From Clostridiales bacterium (GTDB lineage Bacteria > Bacillota > Clostridia > Oscillospirales > Oscillospiraceae), in the NCBI GenBank assembly GCA_021203685.1, contig JAJQAS010000114.1, positions 1 to 13,409 of the forward strand: a stretch of DNA of 13,409 nucleotides. The letters run 5' to 3'. Shown here in pieces: positions 11,507-13,409 of the stretch. A model generated the notes under the pieces. That model saw only the letters and a program-made list of their open reading frames with translations. It ran no database searches and was not told the DNA's origin. Each line of letters starts with the position of its first letter. Within the stretch, counting starts at the first letter, position 1. Both the position numbers and the translations under genes were made by a program.

Positions 11507-11532
11507 GCCGGGGCTTTTGGCCCCGGCTTTTT
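11507..11532 (+). terminator. Plus-strand terminator-like hairpin inside the minus-strand cargo operon
   Basis: GCCGGGGC (11507-11514) pairs perfectly with GCCCCGGC (11520-11527), with loop TTTTG, and is followed on the plus strand by TTTTT. On the minus strand the hairpin has no T-run after it. It therefore would stop rightward (antisense) transcription, or act as a structured spacer between the 115- and 105-residue genes in the sense mRNA. Confidence 0.6.
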
Positions 11533-11534
11533 GC

Positions 11535-11882
11535 TTATCGGTGGATGGGATGAAGGAAGTTGTTGACGTTCAGCGCATCCAGGAGCGCCCCGGCGTCCTG
11601 TTCCCGCAGGACGGCATCCGCTGCGAAGAAACTATAATTGGACTTCTTTGTGGCTTCGACCACGGCCTCAGGGGTGAATCCCTTGGCCTTGCACTTTTCA
11701 GCGAAGGCGGGGGTGCCGGACTGCTTCAACCTCTTGGCCCACACTTTCATAGCGGACCTGTTGCTCTCTTGGCTCAGCCACTCGGCGCGCTCGTGCTTGG
11801 CGTAATTGATTTGCTTCTCGCTCTTTCCGGTCAGCTCCGGAAGGGTGATGCCGTTGATGTTCAGCCATTCATTGTTAGTCAT
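11535..11882 (-). CDS. Hypothetical prophage cargo protein with LPELTG-SEKQI motif, 115 residues
   Basis: First gene of the cargo operon. The ATG at 11882 has a strong AAAAGGAGAT ribosome binding site at spacing seven, and the consensus promoter at 11967-11939 lies about 60 bases upstream. The N-terminal stretch ITLPELTGKSEKQINYAKHE resembles the L-P-x-L-x-G-(S)-E-K-Q-I-x-x-A motif of small uncharacterised proteins on clostridial phages and plasmids, here followed by a basic helical region and a short helical C-terminus (ADAVLREQDAGALLDALNV). No membrane segment or catalytic motif is seen. Function unknown; the motif family is a recollection, not a search result. Confidence 0.75.
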   Translation of the reverse strand: MTNNEWLNINGITLPELTGKSEKQINYAKHERAEWLSQESNRSAMKVWAKRLKQSGTPAFAEKCKAKGFTPEAVVEATKKSNYSFFAADAVLREQDAGALLDALNVNNFLHPIHR

Positions 11883-11938
11883 GATGTTTATCTCCTTTTC
11901 CGATTTGATTGTTTTGTTGTCCTCTTCTTTATGCTCTT

Positions 11939-11967
11939 ATTATACTACTCTAGGGTAGTGTTGTCAA
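11939..11967 (-). promoter_or_regulatory. Consensus sigma-A promoter with palindromic operator for the cargo operon
   Basis: On the minus strand TTGACA (11967-11962), a 17-base spacer and TATAAT (11944-11939) match the consensus exactly. The spacer contains ACTACCCTAGAGTAGT (11959-11944), a 16-base palindrome centred on CTAG with a single mismatched pair. A dimeric repressor bound there would block both promoter elements. The transcription start would be near 11932, giving a leader of about 50 nt before the 115-residue gene. Confidence 0.88.
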
Positions 11968-11993
11968 GCGTTTTTTTGAAAAAAATAAAAATC

Positions 11994-12037
11994 TCAAAAA
12001 ATAAAGGCCACACCGGAACAAAACCCGATGTGGCCTT
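11994..12037 (-). terminator. Terminator of the prophage lysis cassette
   Basis: On the minus strand AAGGCCACATCGG pairs with CCGGTGTGGCCTT (13 bp, one G-U) around an eight-base loop and is followed by TATTTTTT. It lies about 100 bases beyond the endolysin stop and separates the late genes from the cargo promoter at 11967. Confidence 0.92.
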
Positions 12038-12087
12038 CATCATGCGCTCGCGCGCGTATTTTGCGTGGGTATCAACACGCGCCGCGT

Positions 12088-12135
12088 GTTAGTTGGTGCG
12101 TTAGTTGGTGCGTTAGTTGGTGCGTTAGTTGGTGC
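12088..12135 (-). repeat. Four perfect tandem copies of a 12-bp unit
   Basis: GTTAGTTGGTGC on the plus strand (GCACCAACTAAC on the minus strand) is repeated four times without a mismatch. The array begins three bases beyond the endolysin stop codon and ends before a GC-rich hairpin (AACACGC / GCGTGTT, 12074-12090). It is non-coding in the sense direction and looks like a slippage-prone minisatellite in the 3' untranslated region. Confidence 0.9.
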
Positions 12136-12138
12136 AAA

Positions 12139-12786
12139 TCAGCCGCCCAAAATCGCGGCCCAGGTTTTCGGCCCGACGATGCCGTCAGCCGTCAGGCCGT
12201 AGTTGTTCTGCCATGCAATGACGGCGCTCTCGGTGTTGGCCCCGAAGATGCCGTCAACGGTCAGGCCGCCCAACAGCTTCTGGAGGGCGCGGACCTGCTG
12301 GCCCTCGTCGCCTTTGCGCAAAGTATCCATATCGTGCGTCACCTCCGTCAGATAAAGTTCCCGCTCCGCCTTGCGGCGGGTGGTCAGACCGGACAGCACC
12401 TTGCCGCCCGCTTTGTTGTAGAGCAACAGCGCCTCCGCAATCTCCGCGACGGTGCGGTCTTTGCACAGCGTCTTGAGGTTGCTCTGCCCGCAGTTAAAGG
12501 CGAAGCTGGTCAGCGCGGAGCGCTGATTTTCGTTCATGGACGCAGTCAGTGGCACATAATCGCTGTTGTTGGCGTAACTCCAGAACTTCGCCACGTCAGA
12601 GGATAGCAGGCTGTTGGCCTTGCTCTGGGTGATGGTCATGCCCTTGCAGACGGCTTTGCCGTCCACCTTGCCAGTGTGACCGTAGCCGATGGTCCAGACC
12701 CCGGCGCTGTCCTGGTAGGCGGTCAGCTTGCAGCCCTCGAATTTCTTGATGAGGGCGAGACCTGCAGCGTTGATGCTGTTACTCAT
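12139..12786 (-). CDS. Phage endolysin: GH24 lysozyme with C-terminal peptidoglycan-binding domain
   Basis: Muramidase that cuts the N-acetylmuramic acid to N-acetylglucosamine bond of peptidoglycan to release phage progeny. The 215-residue protein has an N-terminal T4-lysozyme-type domain with the catalytic triad E17, D26 and T32 in the order FEGCKLTAYQDSAG then WTIGYGHTG, plus the TTRRKAERELY segment near residues 135-145 usual for GH24. Residues about 155-212 form a PG_binding_1 domain (LRKGDEGQQVRALQKLL, VDGIFGANT, DGIVGPKTW). There is no signal peptide, so export would depend on the holin. The ATG (12786-12784) lies inside the end of the holin gene as ATGAGTAA, and an AGGTGG site precedes it, indicating coupled translation. 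Confidence 0.95.
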   Translation of the reverse strand: MSNSINAAGLALIKKFEGCKLTAYQDSAGVWTIGYGHTGKVDGKAVCKGMTITQSKANSLLSSDVAKFWSYANNSDYVPLTASMNENQRSALTSFAFNCGQSNLKTLCKDRTVAEIAEALLLYNKAGGKVLSGLTTRRKAERELYLTEVTHDMDTLRKGDEGQQVRALQKLLGGLTVDGIFGANTESAVIAWQNNYGLTADGIVGPKTWAAILGG

Positions 12787-12982
12787 CGTCCGCCACCTCC
12801 GGCAGCCCCGCCAGAGAGGTCAGCAGGGACGCCACGGCAGCCAGAGCGGCGGTGCCGATAACCGTCACCCAATCCACCTGAGTGATGGCAGCGGCGGCGG
12901 GCAGCATTGCCACAGCGGTCTGCGCCATAGTTTTTACCGCCCGAACAGCGGCGGCTTTCAGCCATGCTTTGTTGATAGTCAT
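12779..12982 (-). CDS. Phage holin, Dp-1 type
   Basis: Small membrane protein of 67 residues that makes the lesions through which the endolysin reaches the wall. It has a short basic N-terminus (MTINKAWLKAAAVRAVKTMA), two hydrophobic stretches at about 20-34 and 38-58, and the SLLTSLAGLPEV ending characteristic of Dp-1-type holins. GGAGGG seven bases before the ATG is a good ribosome binding site. The stop overlaps the endolysin start by eight bases. Confidence 0.88.
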   Translation of the reverse strand: MTINKAWLKAAAVRAVKTMAQTAVAMLPAAAAITQVDWVTVIGTAALAAVASLLTSLAGLPEVADDE

Positions 12983-12999
12983 AAGTTATCCCTCCATTT

Positions 13000-13332
13000 T
13001 TAGGTCAGGCCCAGCCATGCGAAAAGCGCGCCCACGGCGGCTCCCACAACGGCTGTACCAATGATTTTCAGCATATCCCGCCATTTCTCCCCGTCCCTGT
13101 CCTCCAGCTTTTTCAGCCGGGTGCCTTGGTCGGTCAGCTCCTTGCACATGGTCTCAAGGCTTTCCTGGATTTTATAAATCGTGGAGATAACGTTCCGGTT
13201 TTCCTTCACGTCCTGCTCCAAAATGTCCAGCCGGTGATTCTGGCGGTTGTTCTCAGCGTTGGCGGCTTCAAACTCTTTTTCCACAGCGCGGCGGAATTCT
13301 TCGTGTTCTCCGCGGCTCAACGGGTTGTCCAT
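13000..13332 (-). CDS. XhlA-like lysis-associated membrane protein
   Basis: The 110-residue protein has a long charged coiled-coil region (about residues 8-88, with heptad-like stretches such as NHRLDILEQDVKEN and QGTRLKKLEDRDGEKW) followed by one C-terminal membrane segment at about 90-108 (IIGTAVVGAAVGALFAWLGL). This is the layout of the XhlA/hemolysin family, which works together with the holin in B. subtilis PBSX-type lysis. A GGAGGAG site six bases before the ATG begins just after the upstream gene's stop. It is followed by the holin after 17 bases. Confidence 0.82.
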   Translation of the reverse strand: MDNPLSRGEHEEFRRAVEKEFEAANAENNRQNHRLDILEQDVKENRNVISTIYKIQESLETMCKELTDQGTRLKKLEDRDGEKWRDMLKIIGTAVVGAAVGALFAWLGLT

Positions 13333-13347
13333 TGGCGGCTCCTCCAG

Positions 13348-13409
13348 TCAGTAGGTGATTTCCACGTAGCCGTAGGTGTAGCTGTCCGTGGTCTTTCTGG
13401 TGCGGCTTT
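13348..13409 (-). CDS. 3' end of an unidentified late phage gene
   Basis: Only the last 19 codons and TGA (13350-13348) are in the window; they end DSYTYGYVEITY. The gene lies directly upstream of the lysis cassette, where tail or baseplate/host-contact genes usually sit. Product identity cannot be decided from this fragment. Confidence 0.55.
   Translation of the reverse strand, partial: SRTRKTTDSYTYGYVEITY

Larger units (their letters stand above)
9638..13409. mobile_element. Prophage, one end (attachment site plus lysis and cargo genes)
   Basis: The element begins at a duplicated tRNA 3' end and continues off the right edge. From right to left it holds a tail-type gene end, XhlA-like protein, holin, endolysin, a three-gene cargo operon, and a degraded Spo0A/AP2 region, all on the minus strand. 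No integrase, repressor or replication genes are in the window; they would be expected at the other end, next to the intact tRNA. The order is typical of temperate siphoviruses of Firmicutes. Confidence 0.85.

Noticed and set aside
10731..12092. 453-codon plus-strand open frame across the cargo operon
   Set aside because: It runs through three minus-strand genes with good ribosome binding sites, their promoter and a terminator, and has no recognisable domain.
12088..12135. CRISPR-like array
   Set aside because: The 12-bp units are directly adjacent with no spacers, and no cas genes are present.
12028..12606. Plus-strand frame with a repeated V-S-W-C peptide
   Set aside because: The repeat is the translation of the 12-bp tandem array and the rest is antisense to the endolysin; no start signal.

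Overview
The window joins a chromosomal housekeeping region to the end of an integrated prophage. The GC-rich coding sequence, the Gram-positive-type RNA polymerase subunits, two DacF/PBP5-type D-Ala-D-Ala carboxypeptidases and a Spo0A-related phage gene suggest a high-GC, probably spore-lineage clostridium (Oscillospiraceae/Flavonifractor-like). That placement is inferred from protein character only.

Layout. Positions 1-6108 (+) hold the 3' part of rpoB and all of rpoC, closed by a perfect UUCG-loop terminator. Positions 6162-6418 are a convergent intergenic region with a minus-strand terminator and a two-hairpin, dispersed-repeat-like sequence. Positions 9219-6419 (-) hold two tandem penicillin-binding D,D-carboxypeptidases, probably one operon from an extended -10 promoter at 9389-9417. 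A tRNA-type terminator (9598-9632) and a 23-base tRNA 3' end (9638-9660, minus strand) without the rest of the tRNA mark the prophage attachment site. Host DNA lies to the left and prophage to the right, and the intact tRNA should lie at the other end of the prophage, outside the window.

All recognised prophage genes lie on the minus strand, so transcription runs from right to left: end of a tail/structural-type gene, XhlA-like protein, Dp-1-type holin, GH24 endolysin with a peptidoglycan-binding domain, and a terminator. A separate three-gene cargo operon follows. It has its own consensus promoter (TTGACA-17-TATAAT) with a palindrome in the spacer, and its own terminator; two of its products are unrecognised and the last carries a helix-turn-helix. 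Nearest the attachment site is a Spo0A C-terminal-domain gene with a candidate promoter preceded by two exact TGTCGAA (0A-box) motifs. That gene looks damaged: its well-placed ATG is followed directly by TGA, and its 3' part runs out of frame into an AP2-domain remnant.

The most interesting signals are the paired 0A boxes before a phage-borne Spo0A DNA-binding domain, the autonomous cargo operon with a built-in operator, the Ser-His-Cys motif replacing SxN in one carboxypeptidase, and the Spo0A/AP2 chimera at the prophage edge.
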